Source: Lysobacterales bacterium
GTDB taxonomy: Bacteria > Pseudomonadota > Gammaproteobacteria > Xanthomonadales > S139-57
Reading direction: 5' to 3'
Length of the DNA: 6,005 bases
Assembly (NCBI GenBank): GCA_026993285.1
Contig: JALWTZ010000226.1
Location: 1-6,005 of the forward strand
Shown piece after piece: positions 1 through 5,941 of this stretch (within the stretch, counting starts at the first letter, position 1; each line of letters begins with the position of its first letter). The notes beneath the pieces were generated by a model. The model saw nothing but the letters and a program-made list of their open reading frames with translations, was not told where the DNA came from and searched no databases. A program made the position numbers and the translations under genes.

Positions 1-1
1 C

Positions 2-115
2 CGCTTTACGGATGATGAGATGAGCAAGACCTTCGTCATCTTCAAGCGCCTGATCCGCTTCCGTTACGACGAGGAGCAGGACATCCAACCCGGCTTCAGG
101 TACTGGAAGAAGTGA
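2..115 (+). CDS. 3' end of an unidentified gene (partial)
   Basis: This is the C-terminal 37 codons of a gene that starts before the window, ending with TGA at 113-115. It is the only + strand frame open across this stretch, since the other two hit stops within the first 25 bases. Its codons end mostly in G or C, as in the clear genes of the window, which supports real coding. The visible peptide is basic and aromatic and ends in GFRYWKK. I do not recognise the family. The next small ORF starts two bases after its stop, suggesting shared transcription. With so little of the gene in view no function can be given. Confidence 0.55.
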   Translation, partial: RFTDDEMSKTFVIFKRLIRFRYDEEQDIQPGFRYWKK

Positions 116-117
116 GT

Positions 118-243
118 ATGCACCGCCCCCAACCCCTGACCTACACCTTCCTCTGCGACAGCCGGCAGGCCGTTCAGATTCTGGATAGCCGCCTGAAGGA
201 ACTGGAACGGTCGCTGGGGCTTATCGGAGTCTCATCCACTTGA
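118..243 (+). CDS. Small hypothetical ORF, 41 aa
   Basis: A 41-codon ORF begins with ATG 2 nt after the stop of the preceding gene and ends at TGA 241-243. A GGAAG Shine-Dalgarno-like stretch (105-109) lies 8 nt before the ATG, inside the end of the upstream gene, as in coupled genes. The peptide begins MHRPQPLTYTFLCDSRQ and its middle is predicted helical (QILDSRLKELERSLG). Codons 1 to about 33 are GC-ending like the neighbours. The last ten or so are not, so this may be the surviving front of a longer gene whose 3' end was lost, rather than a natural microprotein. No family is recognised. The pattern fits coding, but an ORF this short could also be chance. Confidence 0.4.
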   Translation: MHRPQPLTYTFLCDSRQAVQILDSRLKELERSLGLIGVSST

Positions 244-263
244 CAAACGAAGGAGCGATAGCA

Positions 264-803
264 ATGAAAAAGATCAGCGAAAGCGAGAGAGAAGCAGACG
301 AGCGGCAGGCCAGGGCTTTGGGCGTGGACATGGCGCAGGTGGCCGTGCGTCACGATTTTCCGAAGATTGTGGAGATGCTGAAGGCACGCAAGGCCGCTGC
401 CGAGCAGAAGAACCAAAGCGTTATGAATGAACTGGAGAGCGTTCTGAAAAAGCGCGAGGACATGCTGCGCCGGTTCGCGGATTTGCTGAATGGAGTGTGG
501 GGGATGCCGCTGGAGATGGAAGCCAGCAAGGTATCTGAAGCCAGGGAGGGGCTGACCGTAGCCGAGTTTCTGGACATCGGCGCGCGATCTTTGGATGTGA
601 GCGCGGTTCGTCAAAGCTGTGACGAGGCATCGCAAAAGGCGCGTCAGGCCGGCCTGTACCCGGCTGAAATGACCTACACGCAAGTAATCGAGGTTTGTCA
701 CGGAGGCCGCCGCCCGGAGATTCCCGCCGGTGGCGGCGTACAGGTGCCGGAAGAGATGACGGTAGCCGCAACAATGAAAAAGCTGCAGAACGGCCCGGCT
801 TGA
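264..803 (+). CDS. Hypothetical charged helical protein, 179 aa
   Basis: No family is recognised. The start is set at ATG 264 because AAGGAG (250-255) sits 8 nt upstream. An in-frame TTG at 240 would overlap that ribosome site and lacks one of its own. The protein has no signal peptide or membrane segment, so it is probably cytoplasmic. Residues 1-20 are highly charged, and residues about 32-75 form a long amphipathic helix rich in Lys, Glu and Leu (MLKARKAAAEQKN, ESVLKKREDMLRRF), a likely coiled coil or dimerisation helix. A second helical section (about 94-130) is followed by a Gly/Pro-rich turn (147-163) and a short tail. It has two Cys, at 119 and 145. Codons such as AGA, GCA, TTG and GTT are commoner than in the downstream genes, hinting at accessory origin. 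It lies 20 nt after the 41-codon ORF and could share its transcript. Confidence 0.75.
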   Translation: MKKISESEREADERQARALGVDMAQVAVRHDFPKIVEMLKARKAAAEQKNQSVMNELESVLKKREDMLRRFADLLNGVWGMPLEMEASKVSEAREGLTVAEFLDIGARSLDVSAVRQSCDEASQKARQAGLYPAEMTYTQVIEVCHGGRRPEIPAGGGVQVPEEMTVAATMKKLQNGPA

Positions 804-888
804 AAGCCCCTACTGGCTGAACCAGCATGTCCCTGGCATGCACGAAGGAAAGCTGCGAAAACAAGCCCGGAAATCTGAAGTTTTTTGC

Positions 889-912
889 GGCCCTTTTTCT
901 GAAAAAAGGGCC
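889..912. repeat. Perfect 10-bp hairpin in the 804-1076 gap
   Basis: GGCCCTTTTT (889-898) and AAAAAGGGCC (903-912) are perfectly complementary around a CTGA loop. The G/C pairs are at the base and the A/T pairs next to the loop, with no T-run directly after the stem on either strand. It is therefore not a textbook intrinsic terminator, though it may weakly terminate or stabilise the 3' end of the 179-aa gene, 86 nt upstream. The rest of the 804-1076 gap holds a second inverted repeat and the ribosome site of the peptidase gene. I see no convincing promoter in it. Confidence 0.6.
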
Positions 913-963
913 TTGCGGGCCTGTTCTGATGATTTTAGAAGCAACCGGGGAAAAGGCCCGCAA
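913..963. repeat. Inverted repeat TTGCGGGCCT / AGGCCCGCAA
   Basis: TTGCGGGCCT (913-922) and AGGCCCGCAA (954-963) form a perfect 10-bp inverted repeat around a 31-nt spacer. It directly abuts the 889-912 hairpin. A related copy, TTGCGGCCC (885-893), lies in the 5' arm of that hairpin. A second pairing register, GCCTGTT (919-925) with AACAGGC (962-968), overlaps the first. The element is 114 nt before the peptidase start codon, so it could be transcribed leader, an operator-like site or a 3'-end structure of the gene upstream. The sequence alone does not decide. Confidence 0.5.
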
Positions 964-1062
964 CAGGCTGTACCGGGTTGAACCGCTACAAGGTACATCA
1001 ACCAAAGTCACTGTTCTTTTCCTTCACCCGGCAGTACACTGGCGCACTTCCCAAAAGTAATA

Positions 1063-1069
1063 GAAGTGA
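1063..1069 (+). promoter_or_regulatory. Ribosome binding site fixing the GTG start of the peptidase
   Basis: GAAGTGA matches the consensus GAGGTGA at six of seven positions and lies 7 nt before GTG 1077. It supports the GTG as the true start over the in-frame ATG at 978. The 33 extra residues of the longer form would also bury the lipoprotein signal peptide inside the protein. Confidence 0.6.
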
Positions 1070-1076
1070 GTGCCCT

Positions 1077-3170
1077 GTGAACAAACTGACCCTGACAGTG
1101 CTGGCTGGCGTGGTTGCGCTGGCCGGTTGTGGCAAGAAGCCGGCTCCAGCCGAGGAGGCGCAGCCGCAGAAGAACGCGCAACAACCGCAGGCGGAACAAT
1201 CGCAAGTGGCGGAAAAACGGGTTTCCGGTATCGACCTTGAAAACATGGACCCGGCCGTGCGCGCACAGGATGATTTCTACCTGCATGTCAACGGCGGCTG
1301 GCTGAAGACGCATGAGATTCCACCGGAAAAAACCGCCATTGGTTCTTTCTATGATCTCCGCGACAAGGCCGATGAGGATGTGAAGGCCCTCATCGAGGAA
1401 GCGGCCGCGAAGCAGCAGCTGGAACCGGGCAGTGATGAGCAGAAGGTGGCGGACATGTACCGTTCCTGGATGGATACCGACCGGTTGAATGCCCTGGGCC
1501 TCAAACCCATCGAGGGGGATCTGCAAGCCATTGGTCAGCTTGCCGGTGTGGCTGATGTGGCCCGCTGGATGGGTGAGCAACAGGCGCAAGGTGGCCCCAC
1601 CGCGCTGCAGTTCTATGTAGGTGTGGATGCCAAGGACTCCGGGCATTACGCCGCGCATGTGTGGCAGGGCGGCCTGGGCCTGCCTGACCGTGATTACTAT
1701 CTGGCCGATACCCCGAGAAAAAAGGAACTGCGTGAACAATACCGGCAGCATATCGCCCGCATGTTCCAGCTGGCGGGCCTGCCGGAGCCGGAAAAGAGCG
1801 CGCAGCAGATCATGGATCTGGAAACGGCCATTGCCCGCCTGCACTGGACCCGGGTGCAGAGCCGTGACAGCGAAAAGCGCTACAACAAGTTCACCCTGGA
1901 TGCGCTGAAGGCTCAGGCACCGGATTTCGACTGGGATGCCTGGCTGCAGGGCCTGGGCGTGCAAAACCTGCCAGCCATCATCGTCAACCAGCCGGATTTT
2001 GTGCAGGGTTTTGGCAAGCTGTTGAAAGAAACTCCCATGGCATCCATTCACAGCTGGCTGCGCTGGCAGCTGCTCAATGACGCGGCCAACGCCCTGTCGG
2101 AAGAAATCGACAATGCCAATTTCGAATTCTACGGCAAGGTGCTTTCCGGCCAGCAGGCGCAGAAGCCGCGCTGGAAGCGGGGTGTGCGGGTGGTCAACCA
2201 CACGCTGGGCGAGATCATCGGCAAGCTCTATGTGGCCCGCCATTTCAAGCCGGAGGCCAAGGCACGCATGCGGGCGCTGGTGGAAAACCTGCGCAAGGCC
2301 TACGGCGAAAGCATCGATGAACTGGAGTGGATGAGCGCGGAAACCAAGGAAAAGGCCAAGGCCAAGCTCGCGGCTTTCACTCCCAAGATCGGTTATCCGG
2401 ACCGCTGGAAGGACTACAGCGCGCTGGAAATCCGCGCCGATGACCTGATTGGCAACCTGCGCCGCGCGGCACAGGTGGAGCACCAGCAGGATGTGGAGAA
2501 AATCGGTCAGGAAATCCGCACCTGGGAATGGGGCATGACCCCGCAGACGGTCAACGCCTACTACAGCCCCACCCGCAATGAAATCGTCTTCCCGGCCGCC
2601 ATTCTGCAGCCGCCGTTTTTCAACATGGAAGCGGATGACGCGGTCAATTACGGTGGCATTGGCGCGGTGATCGGCCATGAAATGGGCCACGGTTTCGATG
2701 ACCAGGGCAGCCGCTATGACGGCGAGGGCAATTTGCAGAACTGGTGGACGGAGCAGGATCTGCAGGAGTTCAAGCAACGCACCGCCCGCCTGGTGGAGCA
2801 GTACAACGGTTATTACCCCTTCCCGGATGTGCATGTGAACGGAGAACTGACCCTGGGCGAGAATATCGGTGACCTTGCCGGAGTGACCATTGCGCTGAAG
2901 GCCTACCGCATGGCGCTGAACGGCAAGGAAGCGCCCGTGATCGACGGCCTGACCGGCATGCAACGCTTCTTCATGGGCTTTGGCCAGATCTGGCGTAACA
3001 AGAAGCGCGAGGAAACACTGCGAAACGGTTTGACCACCGACCCGCATTCTCCGGGGCATTTCCGCGCCAACGGGCCGCTGTCCAATGTGCCGGAGTTTTA
3101 CGAGACCTTTGATGTGAAGCCGGGTGACAAGATGTATATTCCGCCGGAGGAGCGGGTCAAGATCTGGTAA
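1077..3170 (+). CDS. M13 (neprilysin/PepO-type) zinc metallopeptidase, lipoprotein, 697 aa
   Basis: This is a zinc endopeptidase of family M13 that cleaves oligopeptides in the cell envelope. With the GTG start, the first 18 residues are a lipoprotein signal peptide: NK, a hydrophobic core, then the lipobox LAGC with Cys18 to be lipidated. Residue +2 is Gly, not Asp, which favours sorting to the outer membrane. A Pro/Ala/Gln/Glu-rich linker (about 20-48) leads into the M13 N-terminal domain, which begins near DDFYLHVNGGW (65-75). The catalytic domain carries the substrate-binding NAYY (493-496), zinc motif HEMGH (534-538, ligands His534 and His538, catalytic Glu535) and GENIGD (third ligand Glu595, Asp599). 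HSPGHFR (657-663) supplies the His and Arg equivalent to neprilysin His711 and Arg717. The end, VKIW, matches the family terminus but lacks its Cys; Cys18 is the only cysteine in the whole protein, so the eukaryotic disulfides are absent. Length is typical. A strong terminator follows, so it appears monocistronic. Confidence 0.97.
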   Translation: MNKLTLTVLAGVVALAGCGKKPAPAEEAQPQKNAQQPQAEQSQVAEKRVSGIDLENMDPAVRAQDDFYLHVNGGWLKTHEIPPEKTAIGSFYDLRDKADEDVKALIEEAAAKQQLEPGSDEQKVADMYRSWMDTDRLNALGLKPIEGDLQAIGQLAGVADVARWMGEQQAQGGPTALQFYVGVDAKDSGHYAAHVWQGGLGLPDRDYYLADTPRKKELREQYRQHIARMFQLAGLPEPEKSAQQIMDLETAIARLHWTRVQSRDSEKRYNKFTLDALKAQAPDFDWDAWLQGLGVQNLPAIIVNQPDFVQGFGKLLKETPMASIHSWLRWQLLNDAANALSEEIDNANFEFYGKVLSGQQAQKPRWKRGVRVVNHTLGEIIGKLYVARHFKPEAKARMRALVENLRKAYGESIDELEWMSAETKEKAKAKLAAFTPKIGYPDRWKDYSALEIRADDLIGNLRRAAQVEHQQDVEKIGQEIRTWEWGMTPQTVNAYYSPTRNEIVFPAAILQPPFFNMEADDAVNYGGIGAVIGHEMGHGFDDQGSRYDGEGNLQNWWTEQDLQEFKQRTARLVEQYNGYYPFPDVHVNGELTLGENIGDLAGVTIALKAYRMALNGKEAPVIDGLTGMQRFFMGFGQIWRNKKREETLRNGLTTDPHSPGHFRANGPLSNVPEFYETFDVKPGDKMYIPPEERVKIW

Positions 3171-3192
3171 GGAAAGCCCTTGATGGAATATC

Positions 3193-3219
3193 AACCCCGG
3201 CCCCGCGCCGGGGTTTTTT
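3193..3219 (+). terminator. Intrinsic terminator after the M13 peptidase gene
   Basis: A 9-bp stem, AACCCCGGC paired with GCCGGGGTT, encloses a 5-nt CCCGC loop and runs directly into a T-run (3214-3219). It starts 22 nt after the TAA of the peptidase gene. This is a textbook rho-independent terminator for the + strand and separates the peptidase from the next gene. Confidence 0.93.
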
Positions 3220-3230
3220 ATGGGCATTCG

Positions 3231-3260
3231 TTGAAAAAGCAGTGGCAAAAAGGTTAGGGT
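3231..3260 (+). promoter_or_regulatory. Candidate sigma-70 promoter for the beta-barrel gene
   Basis: TTGAAA (3231-3236) matches five of six -35 bases. With an 18-nt spacer it is followed by TAGGGT (3255-3260), which keeps the key first T, A and last T of a -10 box. It lies between the preceding terminator and the ribosome site at 3285-3289, where a promoter would be expected. The -10 box is weak, so the exact assignment is tentative. Confidence 0.4.
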
Positions 3261-3295
3261 TTTGTTTCTCCAATAACAAAAGCCGGGAGTTTTAC

Positions 3296-4459
3296 ATGAA
3301 AACCTTGTCACTGTGGCTGTTGCTGGCCACCACCGCCGTGCAGGCGCAAAACCCCATCGACAGCCTGGATGCCTCCTGGATCGAGGCCTGTGCCGGCGCG
3401 CCGCCCGGCAGCGCGCTGGAGGCCCGTTGCAGCGAGATTCTCAATGAAGGGCCGGGTTCCGGTGGCCGGCGGTCCAACGCGGCCATTGGCAACCAGCTCA
3501 ATACCGTGGGCGCGCAGGCCGGGGTTTCCGGCCGTAGTGGCCGTGAGTCCGCCGACGGGGTGGTACAGCGGGTGGAATATGGGCCATTGGGCCTGTTTGC
3601 CGGGCTGGCCATCGGCAGCCTGGAGCGGGATGCCACCGATCTGGAAGCGGCCTATGACACGGACAGCGTGAACCTTTCCGCCGGGCTGGATTTCCGCTAT
3701 TCCGACAGCCTGACCGCCGGCGTGGCCCTGCAGTGGCAGGACAACGACAGCCAGTTCGCCGGTGATGCCGGCAGCCTTTCGGTCTCCGGCCTGGGCCTTT
3801 TGGGCTTTGTGGACATGCAAACCGGCGAGCAGTCGGCCCTGAATGCCTATCTGGGCTACAACCGGCTGAACGTGGACAGCCAGCGCAACATTCGCTACGA
3901 CCTGGTGCTCAACGCGGGCACGGCGGAGGAGTCCGGCCTGAGTTTTGCCAGCGTGGCCCGGGGCAGCAGCGACAGCAGCCAGTTCGCCGCCGGCGCCCAG
4001 TGGCACTGGCAGAACCGGGGTGTGTGGAACCTCGGCTTCAATGCCGGGCTGCATTATCTGGGCAATCAGGTGGATGCCTACACGGAAACCGGTGGCGACG
4101 GCCTGGCCTTTGCCTATTCGGCACAGGATCAGACCAGTTTTGTCAGCCGTCTGGGCGTGGTGCTCTCCCGCAATGTGTCCACCGGTGGTGGCGCCTTCCT
4201 GCCGCGGCTGAGTTTGCAGTATGAGCATGAATTTTCCGACGATGCCCGCGATGTCACCGCCCGCTTCGCCGAGGATGCCAACGGCTTTGCCATTCGCTGG
4301 CAGACCGAAAGCCCGGACCGGGACTACCTGAAGCTGGGCGTGGGTTTCCAGTTTCTGGCCGCTGGCAACAACAGCTTTTACCTGGAATACCGCAGCCTGC
4401 TGCTGCACGATTACTACGACGAGGGCATCTGGCTTCTGGGCGGGCGGATCCAGCTCTAG
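3296..4459 (+). CDS. Outer-membrane beta-barrel protein, autotransporter-domain type, 387 aa
   Basis: This is probably an outer-membrane barrel related to autotransporter translocator domains. The start is ATG 3296, with GGGAG (3285-3289) 6 nt upstream. Residues 1-17 are a Sec signal peptide (Lys2, a Leu/Trp-rich core, cleavage after VQA). A short mature N-terminal segment has a Cys pair (Cys32, Cys45) that could form a disulfide, then a Gly/Ser/Asn-rich linker (about 51-88). Residues about 90-387 alternate polar and non-polar in the manner of beta strands joined by Asp/Ser/Gly turns, for example LGLFAGLAIGS, VNLSAGLDFRYSDSLTAGVALQW and YLKLGVGFQFLAAG. About 12 strands fit the length, as in autotransporter barrels. 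There is almost no passenger. The chain ends RIQL rather than in the usual aromatic residue. The substrate, if any, is unknown; an adhesin-, porin- or anchor-like role is possible. It appears to have its own promoter and converges with the asparaginase cluster. Confidence 0.9.
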   Translation: MKTLSLWLLLATTAVQAQNPIDSLDASWIEACAGAPPGSALEARCSEILNEGPGSGGRRSNAAIGNQLNTVGAQAGVSGRSGRESADGVVQRVEYGPLGLFAGLAIGSLERDATDLEAAYDTDSVNLSAGLDFRYSDSLTAGVALQWQDNDSQFAGDAGSLSVSGLGLLGFVDMQTGEQSALNAYLGYNRLNVDSQRNIRYDLVLNAGTAEESGLSFASVARGSSDSSQFAAGAQWHWQNRGVWNLGFNAGLHYLGNQVDAYTETGGDGLAFAYSAQDQTSFVSRLGVVLSRNVSTGGGAFLPRLSLQYEHEFSDDARDVTARFAEDANGFAIRWQTESPDRDYLKLGVGFQFLAAGNNSFYLEYRSLLLHDYYDEGIWLLGGRIQL

Positions 4460-4462
4460 CGC

Positions 4463-4481
4463 TGGGGCCTGAACAGCCCCG
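4463..4481. terminator. Weak hairpin between convergent genes
   Basis: GGGGC (4464-4468) and GCCCC (4476-4480) can pair around a 7-nt loop, with a possible extra T-G wobble at the base. It sits in the 38-nt gap between the stops of the barrel gene and the oppositely oriented coiled-coil gene, where a shared terminator would be expected. There is no T-run on either side, so its strength is doubtful. Confidence 0.3.
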
Positions 4482-4497
4482 TGAATGGCCCGGCCGG

Positions 4498-5175
4498 TCA
4501 GTGGCTTTCGGTCACCCCGGCCTGGCGCCTGAGGGCGTTCAGCCGCACTTCGGCCTGGGCGGTGTCCTCGCCGGCGGCGCGCAACTTGCCCAGCAGGTCT
4601 TCGGCTTCCTCGATCAGCTCGGCCAGCATGGGCGGCTCGAAAAAGCCGGCGGCCGCTTCCACCGCGTCCGGCCGCTCGCTGAGCAGGGTGGGCACAAGCT
4701 CTTCCCGGCTGATGGGTGAATCGGGGCGGAGCAGGTCACAGATGAGGTGGAAACCCAGCATTTCGTAGTGGGCCTGCCGGGCCAGGTCTTCCTGGTCCAG
4801 TTCGTACAGGGCCTTGGGGTCGTTGGCGGCCCCGGCGCGCACGGCCTTCATCATGGCCTGTACCAGTTTTTGCAGGGCCTGGCGTTCCTCGCCGAAGTCG
4901 CCCGCCAGGCCGGAGGCCTGTTCGTAGAGCTTGTCGGCCTGTTCCTTGAGTAGCAGAATCTGTTCGCTTTCGGCCTTGCCTTCCAGCTCGCTCACTTCCT
5001 GCAGCAGTTGCCGGAAGGCCTTGTTGAAGGCTTCCACCTCCCGCTGGTCTTCCCGTTGGGCGCGGTTGATGTCCATCTGGATGACCTCGCGCAGGTTCTC
5101 GGGAAACAGCGGGTTGTTCCAGCGGCGTTTCAGTTGGCGCTCACGGGCGCCGGGCAGGGGGCTGAAGCGGATCAT
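4498..5175 (-). CDS. Hypothetical coiled-coil protein, 225 aa, coupled to the asparaginase-like gene
   Basis: I do not recognise the family. The ATG at 5175-5173 overlaps the stop of the asparaginase-like gene as ATGA. With a weak GGAA (5187-5184) 8 nt upstream, this points to translational coupling and fixes the start. There is no signal peptide or transmembrane segment, so the protein is probably cytoplasmic. The first 25 residues are basic (RERQLKRRW). Residues about 28-115 are almost continuous helix with heptad-like Leu/Val spacing and many Glu, Gln and Lys, a likely coiled coil. A middle section (about 120-175) contains a more hydrophobic helix (YEMLGFHLICDLL). Residues about 182-218 form a second acidic helix. 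It is the last gene of the cluster. Position and pairing suggest it works with the asparaginase-like protein or with YggX, but that is inference. Confidence 0.9.
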   Translation of the reverse strand: MIRFSPLPGARERQLKRRWNNPLFPENLREVIQMDINRAQREDQREVEAFNKAFRQLLQEVSELEGKAESEQILLLKEQADKLYEQASGLAGDFGEERQALQKLVQAMMKAVRAGAANDPKALYELDQEDLARQAHYEMLGFHLICDLLRPDSPISREELVPTLLSERPDAVEAAAGFFEPPMLAELIEEAEDLLGKLRAAGEDTAQAEVRLNALRRQAGVTESH

Positions 5176-5669
5176 GATTCGGGTTCCACGGATTCAAAAC
5201 GGTTGGCGTTGCGGTTCTTGCGGACTTTTTCCGGGTGCCAGATACGCCCGTTCATGGCCAGCCAGACCCCGTGGCCCAGCACCTGCAGCGCGCCGATGGC
5301 GCAGCCGATGTTGAACACGGCGTCGGAGCCGTGAAAGCGGGCCGGGTTGAGGGCGCCGGTGAGCACGATGGTGCGTTCGGGCAGGTCCATCAGCAGCCGG
5401 GCGGTATCCACCATGGTGTCGGTGCCATGGGTGATCAGCACATGGCGCTGGGGGCGGCTGGCGATGGTGTCGCGGATCAGCCGGCGGTCCTCGTCGGTCA
5501 ACTCCAGGCTGTCCTTGCGCAGCAGGGGAATGACCTCGTAGCGGTAATCCTCATTGTAGGCCTTGAGCAGGTCGGTGATGATGGGCTCGCCGATCTGGAA
5601 ATCGCTCAGGGCGTCATAGTAGATCTTGTCGATGGTACCGCCGGTGGTGACGATGAGCAGTTCTTTCAT
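5172..5669 (-). CDS. Single-domain asparaginase-like protein, 165 aa
   Basis: This protein corresponds to the N-terminal domain of type I/II L-asparaginases, which hydrolyse asparagine to aspartate and ammonia. The start chosen is ATG 5669, which forms an ATGA overlap with the yggX stop; upstream in-frame sequence is yggX in another frame. The signature TTGGTID (8-14) gives Thr12, and the second signature THGTDTM (80-86) gives Thr83 and Asp84, aligning with E. coli AnsB Thr12, Thr89 and Asp90. MNGRIWHPEKVRKN (139-152) aligns with the AnsB stretch carrying Lys162, placing Lys151 at the catalytic lysine. The usual 320-350-aa enzyme has a second domain that completes the neighbouring subunit's active site; it is missing here. 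The ORF ends cleanly and the next gene overlaps it, so this looks like a natural short form, not a broken gene. Activity on asparagine is unproven. It has no signal peptide, so it is probably cytoplasmic. Confidence 0.9.
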   Translation of the reverse strand: MKELLIVTTGGTIDKIYYDALSDFQIGEPIITDLLKAYNEDYRYEVIPLLRKDSLELTDEDRRLIRDTIASRPQRHVLITHGTDTMVDTARLLMDLPERTIVLTGALNPARFHGSDAVFNIGCAIGALQVLGHGVWLAMNGRIWHPEKVRKNRNANRFESVEPES

Positions 5670-5941
5670 GTCGATTCCGGGGGTACATAACCTTCCGGTT
5701 TGGCCGTCTGGCCCTGAAAGAGGTATTTTTCCATCTCCTGTTCCAGGAACTTGCGGTGTTCCGGGTTGATGGGCGAGAGGCGGTGTTCGTTGATCAGCAT
5801 GGTCTGCTGTTCCAGCCACTGGTTCCAGGCCTGCTGGGAGATCTCGTTGTAGATGCGCTGGCCCAGTTCGCCGGGGTAGGGGGCGAATTCCAGGCCGGGC
5901 AGTTCCTGGCCCAGCAGGGCGCAATGTACGGTACGGCTCAT
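5666..5941 (-). CDS. yggX: Fe(2+)-trafficking / oxidative damage protection protein YggX, 91 aa
   Basis: This small cytoplasmic protein of the YggX family is linked to iron handling and protection of iron-sulfur clusters from oxidative damage. The length of 91 residues equals that of E. coli YggX. Recognisable blocks are MSRTVHC with the conserved Cys7, YPGELGQRIYNEIS, QTMLINEHRL, EHRKFLEQEMEKYLF and the end EGYVPPE. The ATG at 5941 has GAGGA (5953-5949) 7 nt upstream. It lies inside the end of mutY and overlaps the mutY stop as ATGA. Its own stop overlaps the start of the asparaginase-like gene in the same way. The mutY-yggX order is the same as in E. coli, where MutY is itself an iron-sulfur enzyme. 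Confidence 0.98.
   Translation of the reverse strand: MSRTVHCALLGQELPGLEFAPYPGELGQRIYNEISQQAWNQWLEQQTMLINEHRLSPINPEHRKFLEQEMEKYLFQGQTAKPEGYVPPEST

Noticed and set aside
240..268. Perfect -35 hexamer TTGACA at 240-245, possibly a promoter for the 179-aa gene
   Set aside because: No -10-like hexamer lies 16-18 nt downstream; that position falls on the start codon at 264 itself, so a usable promoter here is unlikely.
174..701. A 175-codon - strand ORF opposite the 179-aa gene
   Set aside because: The + strand frame has a strong Shine-Dalgarno at the right spacing and a coherent helical protein. The antisense frame has neither.
1012..1040. TACACT (1035-1040) as a -10 box for the peptidase gene
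   Set aside because: The -10 match is four of six, but the hexamer 17 nt upstream (TGTTCT) does not resemble a -35 box. I could not defend a promoter call.
827..1060. A 77-codon + strand ORF across the 804-1076 gap
   Set aside because: It runs straight through both inverted repeats, has no good ribosome site, does not resemble a known protein and has mixed codon choice.
1008..3311. A 767-codon open frame on the - strand, antisense to almost the whole peptidase gene
   Set aside because: It lies over a gene with all M13 catalytic motifs. The translation is rich in His, Leu, Arg and Gln in a shadow-like pattern with no recognisable domain, and long antisense frames are common opposite GC-rich genes.
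3308..4408. A 366-codon - strand open frame opposite the beta-barrel gene
   Set aside because: The + strand frame has a signal peptide, a ribosome site and barrel periodicity. The antisense product is Gly/Ala/His-rich with no motifs, as expected from codon mirroring.
5670..5924. A longer asparaginase-like protein with 85 extra N-terminal residues
   Set aside because: The extra part is yggX read in another frame, and family similarity begins at the ATG at 5669, which also forms the ATGA overlap.
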